Both the position numbers and the translations under genes were made by a program. Positions 6,509-15,403 of a DNA stretch of 50,178 nucleotides are shown piece after piece. Within the stretch, counting starts at the first letter, position 1, and every line of letters begins with the position of its first letter. This DNA comes from Deltaproteobacteria bacterium (GTDB lineage Bacteria > Bdellovibrionota_B > Oligoflexia > Oligoflexales > CAIYRB01), in contig VGTI01000028.1 of the NCBI GenBank assembly GCA_016874735.1, positions 1-50,178 on the forward strand. The letters run 5' to 3'. Below the pieces are notes generated by a model that saw only the letters and a program-made list of their open reading frames with translations, searched no databases and was not told the origin of the DNA.

Positions 6509-8146
6509 CTACTCGGCCTCGGCGGCAACGTCGGTCACCTGGCCCATGCAGGCCAGGATATCCTGCGCGAGCACGCCGTGGGGGCCGCGCCTTTTTTCTG
6601 CTAGGCGTGCAGCCCAGGCGATGACGGTTTGCGCCCGGAGCACTGACAGTGTAGCGCTGAGGCCCAGGGCGCCGTGGGCCGCAGCGGCTCCGGCGAGTAG
6701 ATCCCCAGACCCAGCCCGCGCCAGAGCCTGAGTGCCATCCGTCAAGACAAAGGCCGGTAGCTCCTGGTCACCCGTCACAACCACTGGTGTCGCGTGTTTG
6801 TAGAGTAGGGTCACACCGAGTTCGCAGGCCACCTGTTGCGCGGCCTCTAGATCACGTCGGGATAATGGTGGCGGTGGCGGTGGCGCAGCTAGGCGCTGCC
6901 ATTCGCCTGGATGCGGCGTGAGTAGCCAATGTTTGGCCACCAAGCCGCCGTCGCGAAGCATAGGCAGGGTGCCGTGTGTCGCCCCTGCATCGAGCACCAT
7001 CATGCAGCCTGTTTCCGCGCTAAAGGCTGCAAGCTCGGTCATAACGGCCGGCGTCAAAGGGTTCTGCATCATGCCGGGTCCGATGACGACAGCGCGCACT
7101 TTACGCTCAGCAATAAACTTTGCTAAAGCAAGTGAGTTTAGTTCGTCGCCGCGAAACAGTTGCTCGAATACGAGCTCGCGTGGGACGTCCCCACGTAACG
7201 TTGCCATAGCGGAATCCGGCATACTGACGCTGACCCACCCAGCACCGGATCTCAGCGCACTCATCGCCGCAAGTAAGGGTGCACCCGTCTTGCCAGCGCT
7301 ACCACCGATCACCAGGACATGGCCGCGGTCATATTTGTGCGCGCTACGTTTGAGCTTGGACCACGGATCGTCAAGGAGGAGCTCCCTGCCGTCAGGGACC
7401 ACAAACCGACTAGGCTTACTGGCCTGCACTTGATTAACCACGCGCGCCGGGAATCCGATGTCAACCACCACCACCTCGCCCGCCAGATCGCGAGCTGGTG
7501 CTAGGACGTGCGCCAATTTCTTGCCGCCAAAGGTGATCGTCAGATCTGCAGGAAGCAGCGCGGTCTCACTATGACCGCTGTTGGCATCGAGGCCGCTCGG
7601 AATATCAATCGCCACCACGGTGGTATCAGCAATATTAGCCGCCTCTTTAAGTGCAGACGCAGCCAACGAGTCGTGACCCACGGGCCGGGTCAGGCCGATA
7701 CCGAAGACACCGTCGATAATGACCGGCTCAGCTTTTTTAAAGCGACCAAGAGCGCCACGCTTGTAATGATCAATCACCAGTCCCGAGGCGCGCGCCGTGC
7801 GCAGTTGGTCGTCAAGCAGTGGGGCGCGCTTCGTAGCCTCTGAATCTACGACCAAATAGGTATGAACCTGTCTGCCCGCAGCGTGCAGCCATCGTGCGGC
7901 GACGATAGCGTCCGCACCATTATTACCGGGACCAGCAAGCACGATGATCGGCGTTGCACTGGCGCCGTCATCCTCATCGTCGTCCTCACTCAAGTCGCGT
8001 ACGGCGTCGGCAACGGCGCGGCCGGCTAGCTCCATAAGCACACGCGCTGGTATGCCGCACTGACTCGTCGTCAGATCATCGACAGTGCGTGCAAACTCAC
8101 TGTCCCATAAAAAATCCCCGACGATGTCTAGTGCAGCTTGGTTCAT
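6509..8146 (-). CDS. nnr: bifunctional NAD(P)H-hydrate epimerase / ADP-dependent dehydratase
   Basis: 545 aa, the usual length for the fused enzyme that repairs hydrated NADH and NADPH. The N-terminal YjeF epimerase domain holds GPGNNGADA (72-80) and IDIPSGLDANSG (about 170). The C-terminal ribokinase-like dehydratase holds GGSAGKTGAP (about 280), TPHPGEW (about 405) and the catalytic AGSGDLLAG (about 488). The family usually has GNNGGDG in the first motif; here the second glycine and the last are alanine, while Asp is kept. An acidic insert (SEDDDEDDGA) precedes it. The ATG overlaps the stop of the upstream gene (ATGA at 8146-8143), so translation is probably coupled. Confidence 0.95.
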   Translation of the reverse strand: MNQAALDIVGDFLWDSEFARTVDDLTTSQCGIPARVLMELAGRAVADAVRDLSEDDDEDDGASATPIIVLAGPGNNGADAIVAARWLHAAGRQVHTYLVVDSEATKRAPLLDDQLRTARASGLVIDHYKRGALGRFKKAEPVIIDGVFGIGLTRPVGHDSLAASALKEAANIADTTVVAIDIPSGLDANSGHSETALLPADLTITFGGKKLAHVLAPARDLAGEVVVVDIGFPARVVNQVQASKPSRFVVPDGRELLLDDPWSKLKRSAHKYDRGHVLVIGGSAGKTGAPLLAAMSALRSGAGWVSVSMPDSAMATLRGDVPRELVFEQLFRGDELNSLALAKFIAERKVRAVVIGPGMMQNPLTPAVMTELAAFSAETGCMMVLDAGATHGTLPMLRDGGLVAKHWLLTPHPGEWQRLAAPPPPPPLSRRDLEAAQQVACELGVTLLYKHATPVVVTGDQELPAFVLTDGTQALARAGSGDLLAGAAAAHGALGLSATLSVLRAQTVIAWAARLAEKRRGPHGVLAQDILACMGQVTDVAAEAE

Positions 8147-8442
8147 GCGACTACTGTGCCACCAGCTTTTTCGACAATTTTGATGATCTTTTCCGTGACT
8201 TCGCCCTTGAAAGCACGATGAGCCAGGGCGATCTTCTCGCCAGTCAGGGTGTACTCAAGCCCACTCGCCACAGGTTTTTCCGTGAACGAGAGCTCTGAGG
8301 TGCCGAGTTTTGAAATTTTTACGATGAGACTGCCAGGTGAGACACTAAAATCAAGCAGGTCAGCGAGCTTGCGTTGACCAAGAGCTGCCTTGATGTGCTC
8401 TAGTACTATGTTACGATCAGATTCGTTGAACTTTACGCGCAT
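8143..8442 (-). CDS. small conserved-type protein of unknown function
   Basis: Not recognised. 99 aa from the ATG at 8442, which has GAGG 9-10 nt upstream. The protein is soluble, with two helical parts: IVLEHIKAALGQRKLADLL near the N-terminus and VTEKIIKIVEKAGG near the C-terminus, around a central strand-rich part (GSLIVKISKLGTSELSF). No signal peptide or cofactor motif is visible. It is the middle gene of a tight minus-strand operon: it starts 4 bases after the previous stop and its own stop overlaps nnr. A role tied to cofactor repair is possible, but nothing in the protein shows it. Confidence 0.75.
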   Translation of the reverse strand: MRVKFNESDRNIVLEHIKAALGQRKLADLLDFSVSPGSLIVKISKLGTSELSFTEKPVASGLEYTLTGEKIALAHRAFKGEVTEKIIKIVEKAGGTVVA

Positions 8443-8446
8443 TGGT

Positions 8447-8941
8447 CTAGCCCTCACTGCTATTAGTGATCCTTGCCGCTCTCATTAGCTGCTCGAATAA
8501 TCTTTTAATAATCAGGTCGCTGCTCATTAGCAAGGCGTTATCCGACTGCCAAAGAAGCGAGCCAAAACTATCGGTCTTGGGCTCAAAAACCGCAGTCCCA
8601 AGAATTTGCCGCTGAAAGTCCTGCACCGTGCTGATCTCGCCCGTGAGCGTGTAGTTGCGACGCCTGACGCATAGCTGATGCCGCCCCAGCAGCATCATAA
8701 ATCCAGGTCCTGGCTCACCGCGCTCGCCAGCCGCGACGTCGAGCACCCGCACGTTGATACGTGCCTGACTGATCTCGGTGAGGGCGGCGGCATAGTCCTC
8801 TGCGAGCGCTTTGAGATCCTCGGTGGCATGACCGATGCGATTATATACCGTTGCCCTGAGTGCCTCTTCATCGCTAGGCTGGAGGCTACCGTCAACTAGA
8901 CGCGCCGTGGCCAAATGCTGTAACCATTCGCGATCAGGCAT
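8447..8941 (-). CDS. protein of unknown function, first gene of the nnr operon
   Basis: Not recognised; 164 aa. The ATG at 8941 follows GGGAG with about 8 nt spacing and is preferred over an in-frame GTG at 8956. The N-terminal half is helical (RIGHATEDLKALAEDYAAAL); the second half contains strands such as GFMMLLGRHQLCVRRRN and TLTGEISTVQDF. No signal peptide or transmembrane segment is seen. It leads a three-gene minus-strand unit whose last member is the NAD(P)HX repair enzyme. Confidence 0.72.
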   Translation of the reverse strand: MPDREWLQHLATARLVDGSLQPSDEEALRATVYNRIGHATEDLKALAEDYAAALTEISQARINVRVLDVAAGERGEPGPGFMMLLGRHQLCVRRRNYTLTGEISTVQDFQRQILGTAVFEPKTDSFGSLLWQSDNALLMSSDLIIKRLFEQLMRAARITNSSEG

Positions 8942-8997
8942 AGCGTCTACTCCCACCGGTGGTGCGCGTTTAAAAGACCAGACATCTCAGCCTACCG

Positions 8998-10761
8998 TCA
9001 AAAGAGCAGGTTAATGCCCGCCCACAGATTTAGTTCCTGCGTGTAGCTCGGCACTAAAGGCTCGAAAGCCTCTTTGGTAGTCTCGTCCTTCAGTTGCCAG
9101 GTCGTAGCATTGACCAGCGCCGCGGCGCCCAGATTCAAGAACCGCAGAGGCGACCCCTCAATACTAGCGCGACCGAAGATGTTACTACCGTCGGCACTGA
9201 GCTGCGCGAAGTTGCCGATGTTGTGCAACTGGTAGTTGGACTGCTGCTGGTAGGCAGCCGTAGCCGTGATTTTAAGATTGAGCGGTAGGCCCTGCACGGC
9301 GCTAAACTTTACGGTCGCTAGACTGTCCGGACCGTCGAGCGCTTCGCCCTGATCGACATAGGCCAGGCTCTGATAACTCAGATCGACGCCGAGCTCCAAT
9401 TTGGAGGCTACCTCGGACTTGAGAAACAAACTACCGCCACCGCCCTGTACTATAGGCTGGTTGAGGCTATCGACAATGTCGCGGTAGACCGCTGAAATCC
9501 CCCAATCGCCAAAGCCGCAGCGACAACGCCAGTCACCGTAGCCCCGTCGGTAGCCTAAACTCTTAAGGCGTTGAAAATCACCGAATAAGCTATCGGCATC
9601 GACACCTATGTCAAACCAACTCATGGCACCCACGGGGACTTCGAGCCAGGCGTCCCCGGCTGCGTGGGCGTAAAGATCAGCGTTATTCCCCAGGCGTTGG
9701 TTGAGCTGCCGTGCCAGCATGTGGTCACTCACCCCAGCCCAGAGCGTCTGCTCCTTGCCGTCCTGAACGCGGCTCTCCAGTCCGAGGTCAATTTGCAGGC
9801 CCACACTCGCTGCTCGATCTTTGCTTTGCCGCCAGAAAGGTAAGACGGCCTGTGGTCCTGTGATCACGTCAAACGTCGCCACCTTAGCGTCGAACTTACT
9901 CCGGTCGCGACCATGATAGTTAGTAACCTGTTGCTCAGCTAGGTAGCTCATGGTGGCAGTGTGCTCTACTGATTTGAACCCTTGCGTGGTCGTTGCTCCG
10001 GCCAGTTGCGCTGACGCCTGGGCTGGCGCCTGCGCTGCAGCATCAGCGATGGGCACTAGTTCGTTCTCAGTTTTGGGTTTACGCTTGGGCACTGCCATGG
10101 CCAAGGTTTCGCGCTCGAGTTCGCGTTCACGCGCTAATTCATGCTGTTGGTGCATGAGACGGAGAGCCTGCACGTGTTTGAGGTAAAGGCCGCGGCTTTT
10201 CGCCAATTTATCCGGCAGGACGAGGGCCTTTTCCAGCATGTCCTCAGCAACGTCAAAGCGACGCAACTTAATAGCTGATATGCCGCCGTAATAATTCGCT
10301 AAATCTGATAACGAGTGACCTAGTGGGACGCGTTGAAATCCGCGCAAAGCCGCATCGTAATTACGTAGGTTAAAGTGTGACCAGCCGTATTCGTAACTGG
10401 TTTCGGGGTCAAGTTCGTTGACGGTGATGCGACTAAAGAGTTGGGCAGCTTCGCTGTAGCGATCCATGCGGTAGTAGATCTTGGCCGATTGCACGATTGC
10501 TGCTGTATGAGCGGGATAGCGCTGAAGGATGGCGCTGTAGCCGACCAGGGCGTCGTTGAGACGCCCCATTTCGTAGTAGCGATTGGCGGTCTCTAGCACG
10601 GCACGCAAGTTGAATGGCGGTGTGCCGCCTTTTTTCCTCGGTCCCGAGGCTTGCTGCGGCGCTGCCTGCACCCATGGCGTTGGGCCGATCGTGTTCACCA
10701 GCAACGAGGCAGTTAGGATCTGGGCAGCGGTTGCAAACGGGAGCAGACGTCTAGGCTTCAT
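8998..10761 (-). CDS. TPR protein with predicted C-terminal outer-membrane beta-barrel
   Basis: 587 aa. After a signal sequence (ATAAQILTASLLVNT, cleavage near VQA|APQ) come about four tetratricopeptide repeats (residues 50-215, e.g. YEMGRLNDALVGYSAILQRY). A linker follows, then about 300 residues of alternating strands rich in Gly, Tyr and Trp. The last residue is Phe (LWAGINLLF), the usual outer-membrane barrel ending. It may act as an export or assembly channel with a periplasmic TPR platform; that is inference. The ATG at 10761 overlaps the upstream stop as TGATG, implying coupling with the metallopeptidase lipoprotein. A TTG at 10767 is a less likely start. Confidence 0.8.
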   Translation of the reverse strand: MKPRRLLPFATAAQILTASLLVNTIGPTPWVQAAPQQASGPRKKGGTPPFNLRAVLETANRYYEMGRLNDALVGYSAILQRYPAHTAAIVQSAKIYYRMDRYSEAAQLFSRITVNELDPETSYEYGWSHFNLRNYDAALRGFQRVPLGHSLSDLANYYGGISAIKLRRFDVAEDMLEKALVLPDKLAKSRGLYLKHVQALRLMHQQHELARERELERETLAMAVPKRKPKTENELVPIADAAAQAPAQASAQLAGATTTQGFKSVEHTATMSYLAEQQVTNYHGRDRSKFDAKVATFDVITGPQAVLPFWRQSKDRAASVGLQIDLGLESRVQDGKEQTLWAGVSDHMLARQLNQRLGNNADLYAHAAGDAWLEVPVGAMSWFDIGVDADSLFGDFQRLKSLGYRRGYGDWRCRCGFGDWGISAVYRDIVDSLNQPIVQGGGGSLFLKSEVASKLELGVDLSYQSLAYVDQGEALDGPDSLATVKFSAVQGLPLNLKITATAAYQQQSNYQLHNIGNFAQLSADGSNIFGRASIEGSPLRFLNLGAAALVNATTWQLKDETTKEAFEPLVPSYTQELNLWAGINLLF

Positions 10762-12272
10762 CAGCAACGATTATCCTCGGCAAAAGGCGGTGTCGTCAGC
10801 GCCGGAACGCGGTCTTTCATTATTTCACAGATAACTTTCTTCACCTTAGCAGGATCAGCGGTGGCCTGGCCAGTCTCGGAGCTTAGATAATCGTTACCAA
10901 TTTGTGTGATAGCCAGACCGAGCGGCGCCAATAATTCACCAGGGCTAAGCTCACGATCAGCGCTGCGCGATGCGGTAGCCAGTGCGGTATAGGTATCCAT
11001 AAACCGCAAGGCTAATTGGTAGTGCTGCTTGATCTCCTCCGGTGATCTTGAGGCGGAGCTTGTGCCGGTGAGCTGCAAAAAAATCTGGTCTAAAGCATGA
11101 GCGAGCACGGCTCCCCCAGCGTGAATGTCGCCGAAGTCGATCAAGTCGTCGCCCAGCTTGCCGCCACCAAGCAGCGTATCGAGACGCTCCGGTGTCAGTG
11201 TCTTGGGGCTACCACCGCGAAACTGATCCTGGGTGACAACGCGGTCGCGACCTATGTAAGGCAGCCCGCTCACGGCATCCTCTCTCGCACCAGCCGTGTA
11301 AAAACCGATGAGATCTGCAAAGGCCTCCGCCATGGCGCCGGCCAAACGCGCCGGCTGCCTGGTCGTCGTCGCCGTCGTCGTCAGACGAGCCGAGGTGCGG
11401 TCCGTAACATAGCTGTGCAGCATGGGGTTCCAGCGCAGACCGAGCGCCGCCATGGCACTCGCGTGCCGCGTCAGATCGATATGGTGGGCATACTCGTGAG
11501 CGAGGACAAAGGCCGATTCCCAGTAATAGCCTCGCAAGAGATTTGCCTCGCTCTCTCGGATCGGAAACACGGCCAGCATCTGCGCATCGGGGAAGTAGGC
11601 GAGATTATCGGTAACGAACGTACGCACCAGGCCCTCGCGCGTCCCGTCGTCAGACTTGATAGGGTAGTGCGCCAGGTCGGTGGCAAAAGTGGGTAACACA
11701 GAGAGGCGCAGCGGTGCTGGCAGGGGGCTGTCGGGGCCAGAAACAGCGGCGTAGAGACTTCGTGCCGTCTGGAGATGGTACAGGCTAGTCAGCGCCACCG
11801 CCTCATGGGAGAGGCGGGGATAAGCGTATGCGTCGCGGCAAATTTTCAGACTCTTGCCACTGGAGGTTTCGCGCCACATGAGCTCACGTCCACTTGCGTC
11901 CTGGCAGCGTAGGCCGCGACCACGACGAAAATCGCAGCTACGCTGATAACCGTCACCGTAAGTCGTAAGGCCGATCGCCTCATCGCCCAAAGTGTCGGTG
12001 CTGATGGTTTTAGTCAGACTGACCGTTGTGGCTACGGGAACCTGCCCCTGCCAACTGCGGACTTCGGTCGCGGTCAGGGTCGCTAGTCCAGACCCGTTTT
12101 GGCATTCGGGATCAGCGATTTCAAAACTGAGTGGGGGTGCTAGCGATAGCACTGGTGTTGCCACGGTGGGTGGCATGGTCGTGTCGATCTCACGGCGGGA
12201 ACGGCCGCAGCCCAGCGTCAGGGCTAGGCCTAGACCTAGTATCAGTGGCTTCTTGCTCCACGGCAGCAGCAT
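10761..12272 (-). CDS. lipoprotein zinc metallopeptidase (HExxH)
   Basis: 503 aa from the ATG at 12272 (GGAG 9 nt upstream). The signal ends in a lipobox (ALTLGC). The motif LAHEYAHHID gives HExxH at residues 259-263, and AEAFADL supplies a candidate third ligand, Glu 316, 53 residues later, as in gluzincin-type peptidases. The ~240 residues before the motif are unassigned and contain several cysteines. It is probably held at the outer membrane and faces the periplasm or surface. Its stop overlaps the start of the TPR/barrel protein, so the two products are probably made together; the substrate is unknown. No named peptidase family could be assigned by eye. Confidence 0.82.
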   Translation of the reverse strand: MLLPWSKKPLILGLGLALTLGCGRSRREIDTTMPPTVATPVLSLAPPLSFEIADPECQNGSGLATLTATEVRSWQGQVPVATTVSLTKTISTDTLGDEAIGLTTYGDGYQRSCDFRRGRGLRCQDASGRELMWRETSSGKSLKICRDAYAYPRLSHEAVALTSLYHLQTARSLYAAVSGPDSPLPAPLRLSVLPTFATDLAHYPIKSDDGTREGLVRTFVTDNLAYFPDAQMLAVFPIRESEANLLRGYYWESAFVLAHEYAHHIDLTRHASAMAALGLRWNPMLHSYVTDRTSARLTTTATTTRQPARLAGAMAEAFADLIGFYTAGAREDAVSGLPYIGRDRVVTQDQFRGGSPKTLTPERLDTLLGGGKLGDDLIDFGDIHAGGAVLAHALDQIFLQLTGTSSASRSPEEIKQHYQLALRFMDTYTALATASRSADRELSPGELLAPLGLAITQIGNDYLSSETGQATADPAKVKKVICEIMKDRVPALTTPPFAEDNRC

Positions 12273-12422
12273 GGGACAGTGCTCCAGATATGGACTTGAA
12301 ACTTCGATCAAATCCAATTAATGTCTTGGCTCCGAGGGCTGATCATAGCATGGCGGCATCCTACACGCTTCCAGCTTTTGAGCCAACCGTTAGCTATCAC
12401 TGCAGGATTGAGGCACACACTT

Positions 12423-12656
12423 ATGGCTAGGGTATCCATCGAAGATTGTTTGGACGTGCTGGAAAACCGCTTTGCTCTCGTTACCGTTGCGGCAACGCGC
12501 ACGCGGCAGCTGATGAGCGGTGAGGAGCCTCTCATTAAATCCAAAAATAAACTAGCCGTCACCGCTCTGCGTGAAATCGCTGAGGGTCTCATCACGGCTC
12601 ATATTCCTGCTGAGTTGGGCGAAGTGACCCGGGCTAAACTTAAGCCCGAAGGCTGA
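12423..12656 (+). CDS. rpoZ: RNA polymerase omega subunit
   Basis: 77 aa, the normal size for omega. MARVSIEDCL at the start, RFALVTVAATRTRQL, and NKLAVTALREIAEG are hallmark segments. The subunit binds the beta-prime C-terminus and helps RNA polymerase assemble. TGAGG lies 9-10 nt before the ATG at 12423. An in-frame start at 12321 would add 34 residues that no omega protein has, so I rejected it. A short hairpin (CGGGCT/AGCCCG, 12630-12648) lies inside its last codons but has no T-run. Neighbours are not the usual gmk/spoT, so the gene is alone here. Confidence 0.95.
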   Translation: MARVSIEDCLDVLENRFALVTVAATRTRQLMSGEEPLIKSKNKLAVTALREIAEGLITAHIPAELGEVTRAKLKPEG

Positions 12657-12742
12657 ATTGAGGCTGATCTGAAGCCGACCTGAGGCGTTGGAGTATGACT
12701 GGGTCCTGACCGGAGTCGCTGCGGCACCCGCTTGGGCCTAAT

Positions 12743-13108
12743 TCAAGTCTTGGCAGCGCTATGGCAGCTCCCGAGGATGAATGTCGTCAGACACATGTCG
12801 ATGAGTTCGTCCTTGTGGATCATAGTGCCATCAAACCACGGTTGTGTTTTCAGCTGCTCGTAGAGAGCGGCTCCGTAAACCTGGTCTAGTGCTTCGGCCA
12901 CGATGTCACGGAACTGAACGTAATCCCAGGACACCATGTCCCCATCCTGCTGGCCGGCCTGGTACTCTTCAGCTAGCTGCTGAAAGTCGCACTCGACATT
13001 GTGGCGGATGAAATTCTGGACGAGCCGTTCGATCCGTCTGCCGTATTTGGCCATGTACTGCTTTCGGGCTTTCTTTCGGTAGATTGTGAAGTTTATGACC
13101 GTACCCAT
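12743..13108 (-). CDS. small protein of unknown function
   Basis: Not recognised. 121 aa from the ATG at 13108; GAGG stands 5 nt upstream. The N-terminus is basic (MGTVINFTIYRKKARKQYMA), followed by a long helical, acidic body (FQQLAEEYQAGQQDGDMVSW, YVQFRDIVAEALDQVY) and a hydrophobic C-terminal helix. There is no signal peptide or membrane segment. It is divergent from the twin small genes at 13364 and 13759 and converges with rpoZ. An in-frame start at 13153 has no better ribosome binding site. Confidence 0.7.
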   Translation of the reverse strand: MGTVINFTIYRKKARKQYMAKYGRRIERLVQNFIRHNVECDFQQLAEEYQAGQQDGDMVSWDYVQFRDIVAEALDQVYGAALYEQLKTQPWFDGTMIHKDELIDMCLTTFILGSCHSAAKT

Positions 13109-13279
13109 AAAATCCTCGTAACATCCCTTGTGGGCTGCGGAATTTACATGCAACCTCCCCGCTACATACCCTATTTCGGCCTAATTTCGAAAAAACTTGA
13201 GTCCGGAACCTGCGCAAAAAAGTGGCCAGACTGCTGATTTTGCCTACTCGGATGTAAAAAAATGCCTAATTTCAGGCGG

Positions 13280-13308
13280 TTGTGCGCAATGCGCGAGGTT
13301 GATAGAAT
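13280..13308 (+). promoter_or_regulatory. probable sigma-70 promoter of the twin small genes
   Basis: TTGTGC (13280-13285), a 17-nt spacer, and TAGAAT (13303-13308; 5 of 6 to TATAAT). It lies 55 nt before the ATG at 13364. The rest of the 255-nt divergent region (13109-13363) holds no other gene. Confidence 0.45.
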
Positions 13309-13363
13309 AACCAAGTAGCCTTCCGTCCGCACGTTCAGCCTATCCCCACCCATCGAGGTTTGT

Positions 13364-13741
13364 ATGAGCATCCGCATTGGCGATGCTGTATTCCTGCGCT
13401 CCGGGCAACCGGCGGTCGTCAAAGACCGTCTGCCGAGCTCGGGAGAACTCATCCTTGAGAAGGACCAGAAGGCTGTACAACAGGCTTTTCGCCACGGTTA
13501 CATCAACGGCATGAGTGCTGATACGCGCGCTACCCTCAACGAGATCCTCGACCGCATCAAGGGCGAAACCAAGGAGCCAGCGGAGCGGATCGCGGCCATG
13601 CAGACCAAGCTTACGGAGCTCGACCAAGATCCGCGCAATCGCGATCTATCGCGCTACCTACGGTCCGAGATGATGCATCTAATGAACACATACAACATCA
13701 AACCTCGTGAGTTTAAGCTCGACGAGATCAACGTACGTTAA
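13364..13741 (+). CDS. small paralogous protein, twin A
   Basis: Unknown family; 125 aa. Residues 1-30 look like a small beta domain (MSIRIGDAVFLRSGQPAVVK). The rest is helical: DTRATLNEILDRIKGE, then RIAAMQTKLTELDQDPRNRD and LSRYLRSEMMHLM. The same order of motifs recurs in the next gene (NEILDQIY, RINDIQVEIDRLKTDPHSHN, VQYLRNQQTYL), so the two are tandem duplicates. No signal peptide or transmembrane segment is present, so it is probably cytoplasmic. Twin B starts 18 nt downstream. Confidence 0.8.
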   Translation: MSIRIGDAVFLRSGQPAVVKDRLPSSGELILEKDQKAVQQAFRHGYINGMSADTRATLNEILDRIKGETKEPAERIAAMQTKLTELDQDPRNRDLSRYLRSEMMHLMNTYNIKPREFKLDEINVR

Positions 13742-13758
13742 CCAAGGAGGGCACGCAT

Positions 13759-14145
13759 ATGGCACACATTGGTGATTTAGTTCCGAAGTCTGGTATCTAC
13801 ACGGAGCCAGGCGTGGTGGTAGAGAAAAAAGATGACGGCAACGTCGTCGTTAGTACCGAGCCGATGGCCGTCAATAAGTACCATCGCTACACAAACACGT
13901 CGGGTCTCTCTGAGCCGGACAAACTGAAGTTCAACGAAATCCTCGATCAGATCTACCAAAAAGAAGATAACACCGAGCGTATTAACGACATTCAAGTCGA
14001 GATTGATCGCCTAAAAACCGACCCGCACAGCCACAACATCGTCCAGTATCTGCGCAATCAGCAGACTTATTTGGTCCGCGAATCGAAGAAGTTGCCAAAC
14101 ACCTACCAGACTGACGAAAAATCCATCGTCAAGACCGTAATCTAA
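13759..14145 (+). CDS. small paralogous protein, twin B
   Basis: Unknown family; 128 aa, and a paralogue of the gene before it. The start MAHIGDLVPKSGIYTEPGVV aligns with twin A's IGDAVFLRSGQPAVV. The helical half aligns through LKFNEILDQIYQKE, TERINDIQVEIDRLKTDP and IVQYLRNQQTYLVRE. AAGGAGGG precedes the ATG by 9 nt, a strong ribosome binding site. The conserved IGD opening, the NEILD helix and the YLR helix mark the features under selection. The pair could form a heterodimer, which is inference. It converges with the TPR protein at 14168-15403. Confidence 0.8.
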   Translation: MAHIGDLVPKSGIYTEPGVVVEKKDDGNVVVSTEPMAVNKYHRYTNTSGLSEPDKLKFNEILDQIYQKEDNTERINDIQVEIDRLKTDPHSHNIVQYLRNQQTYLVRESKKLPNTYQTDEKSIVKTVI

Positions 14146-14167
14146 AACCAGTCTCCGGTGCTAAGCC

Positions 14168-15403
14168 CTACGCAACTCTTGGTGTGACTTTGAGCGCAGT
14201 CTCAAGGCGTGCCAGGAGTCGCTGCGCTTTTTTAAACAGTGGCTCTTTAATCAGTGCAATCTTCAGGAACTCACAGGCTATTTGTGGTCGTCCCCAGCGC
14301 GCATAGCATAGCCCAATATTGTAGTAGAGAAGTGCACTCTTGTCTTGCTGTGGTAACACATACTGCGCCCTAGTGTAGTGCTCAAGTGCCTCCTGATAAT
14401 GGCCCTCCCGGACCATGGTAATCCCGAGTTCGTTTAGATTGGCGGCGGTTTTCTGCACTGATTGTGACTTGGACAAGAGAAACCGTGCCAGCTCGAGATC
14501 GCCAGCATGAAATCTTAGCTCCGCTAGTCCACTGAGCGCCGGACTGCACATGGGATCCCGATCGAGGGCGCCACGGTACAGTGACTCGGCTAAGGCGAGC
14601 TCTTTCCTGGCCACATGAATCTCGGCCATGGCGACAAGTCGCGCCGTGCTCTGACGCGAGATGGCCTGAAGTTTTTGTAGGATCGCTATGGCCTCATCAA
14701 GTCGTCCGCGACGGCGGAAGAAAGTGGCGAGACTAAAGTAGGCATGATGGTACTTAGGGTTCTTATCGAGCGCGAGGTGCCAAGAGGCAATGGCCTCGCG
14801 GTCCCTGCCGCATGCCATGTGGAGGAAAGCCTCGACATCGTGGTAGCGAGCACTTTTGTCGGCACCACCGAGATCGCGTAGCTCACGTGCCACATGATCC
14901 CGGCATTCCGCCGGCGATGCCTCCGACAGCATCGTCGCTGTTCTGATCAGTTTACGCCAGCGTAGTTCGGTAGGACTCAAGCTGTGCTTGGCACTGATAT
15001 GATTTTGTAGCTCGCTCACAGCGCGCGCCATATCCTGCTCTCGTGTCGTCAAGCGGACGATGCGTGTGATACCCAGTTCGGCGATGGTTACCACATCTTC
15101 GTGAGTTGGGTTCGTCGTCACGACTACGATGCGGCCTGCGACGTCAAATGATGGGTTGATGTTGAGAATTTCCTCAACCAGAGCGCTAGCGGAGCGGCCC
15201 TGGCATTCCCAGTGTAGAATGAAATGCGGTGCAATCTTAAGCCGCTCCCAACTCTGCCGCATTGGGACCGTCGATGGCAGCCTCACGTGAGCTGCTCCCG
15301 TGCGGCTCAGGAGCCCGGAAATGAGCTGCCATATCCAAGTTTGGTCGTCAGTTATGACTACAGTCTCACTAAAAGGCCGCGCGGTTTCTCTTGGGCTAGT
15401 CAT
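14168..15403 (-). CDS. receiver-like domain fused to TPR repeats
   Basis: 411 aa. Residues about 10-120 resemble a response-regulator fold: TVVITDDQTW at the start, RIVVVTTNPTHEDVVTIAEL, then ITRIVRLTTRE. The phospho-acceptor position is not obvious; strand 3 reads FILHWECQGR, with no Asp, so phosphorylation is doubtful. Residues about 180-405 form at least five TPR units (e.g. AIASWHLALDKNPKYHHAYF, YNIGLCYARWGRPQIACEFL). It is probably a cytoplasmic adaptor. The ATG at 15403 follows GGAGGAG by 5 nt; an in-frame start at 15463 is less likely. Similar receiver-TPR fusions are common in motile deltaproteobacteria-like lineages, where their roles vary. Confidence 0.82.
   Translation of the reverse strand: MTSPRETARPFSETVVITDDQTWIWQLISGLLSRTGAAHVRLPSTVPMRQSWERLKIAPHFILHWECQGRSASALVEEILNINPSFDVAGRIVVVTTNPTHEDVVTIAELGITRIVRLTTREQDMARAVSELQNHISAKHSLSPTELRWRKLIRTATMLSEASPAECRDHVARELRDLGGADKSARYHDVEAFLHMACGRDREAIASWHLALDKNPKYHHAYFSLATFFRRRGRLDEAIAILQKLQAISRQSTARLVAMAEIHVARKELALAESLYRGALDRDPMCSPALSGLAELRFHAGDLELARFLLSKSQSVQKTAANLNELGITMVREGHYQEALEHYTRAQYVLPQQDKSALLYYNIGLCYARWGRPQIACEFLKIALIKEPLFKKAQRLLARLETALKVTPRVA

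Noticed and set aside
12630-12648. Hairpin CGGGCT/AGCCCG at the end of rpoZ
   Set aside because: It has a 6-bp stem, lies inside the coding sequence and has no T-run after it.
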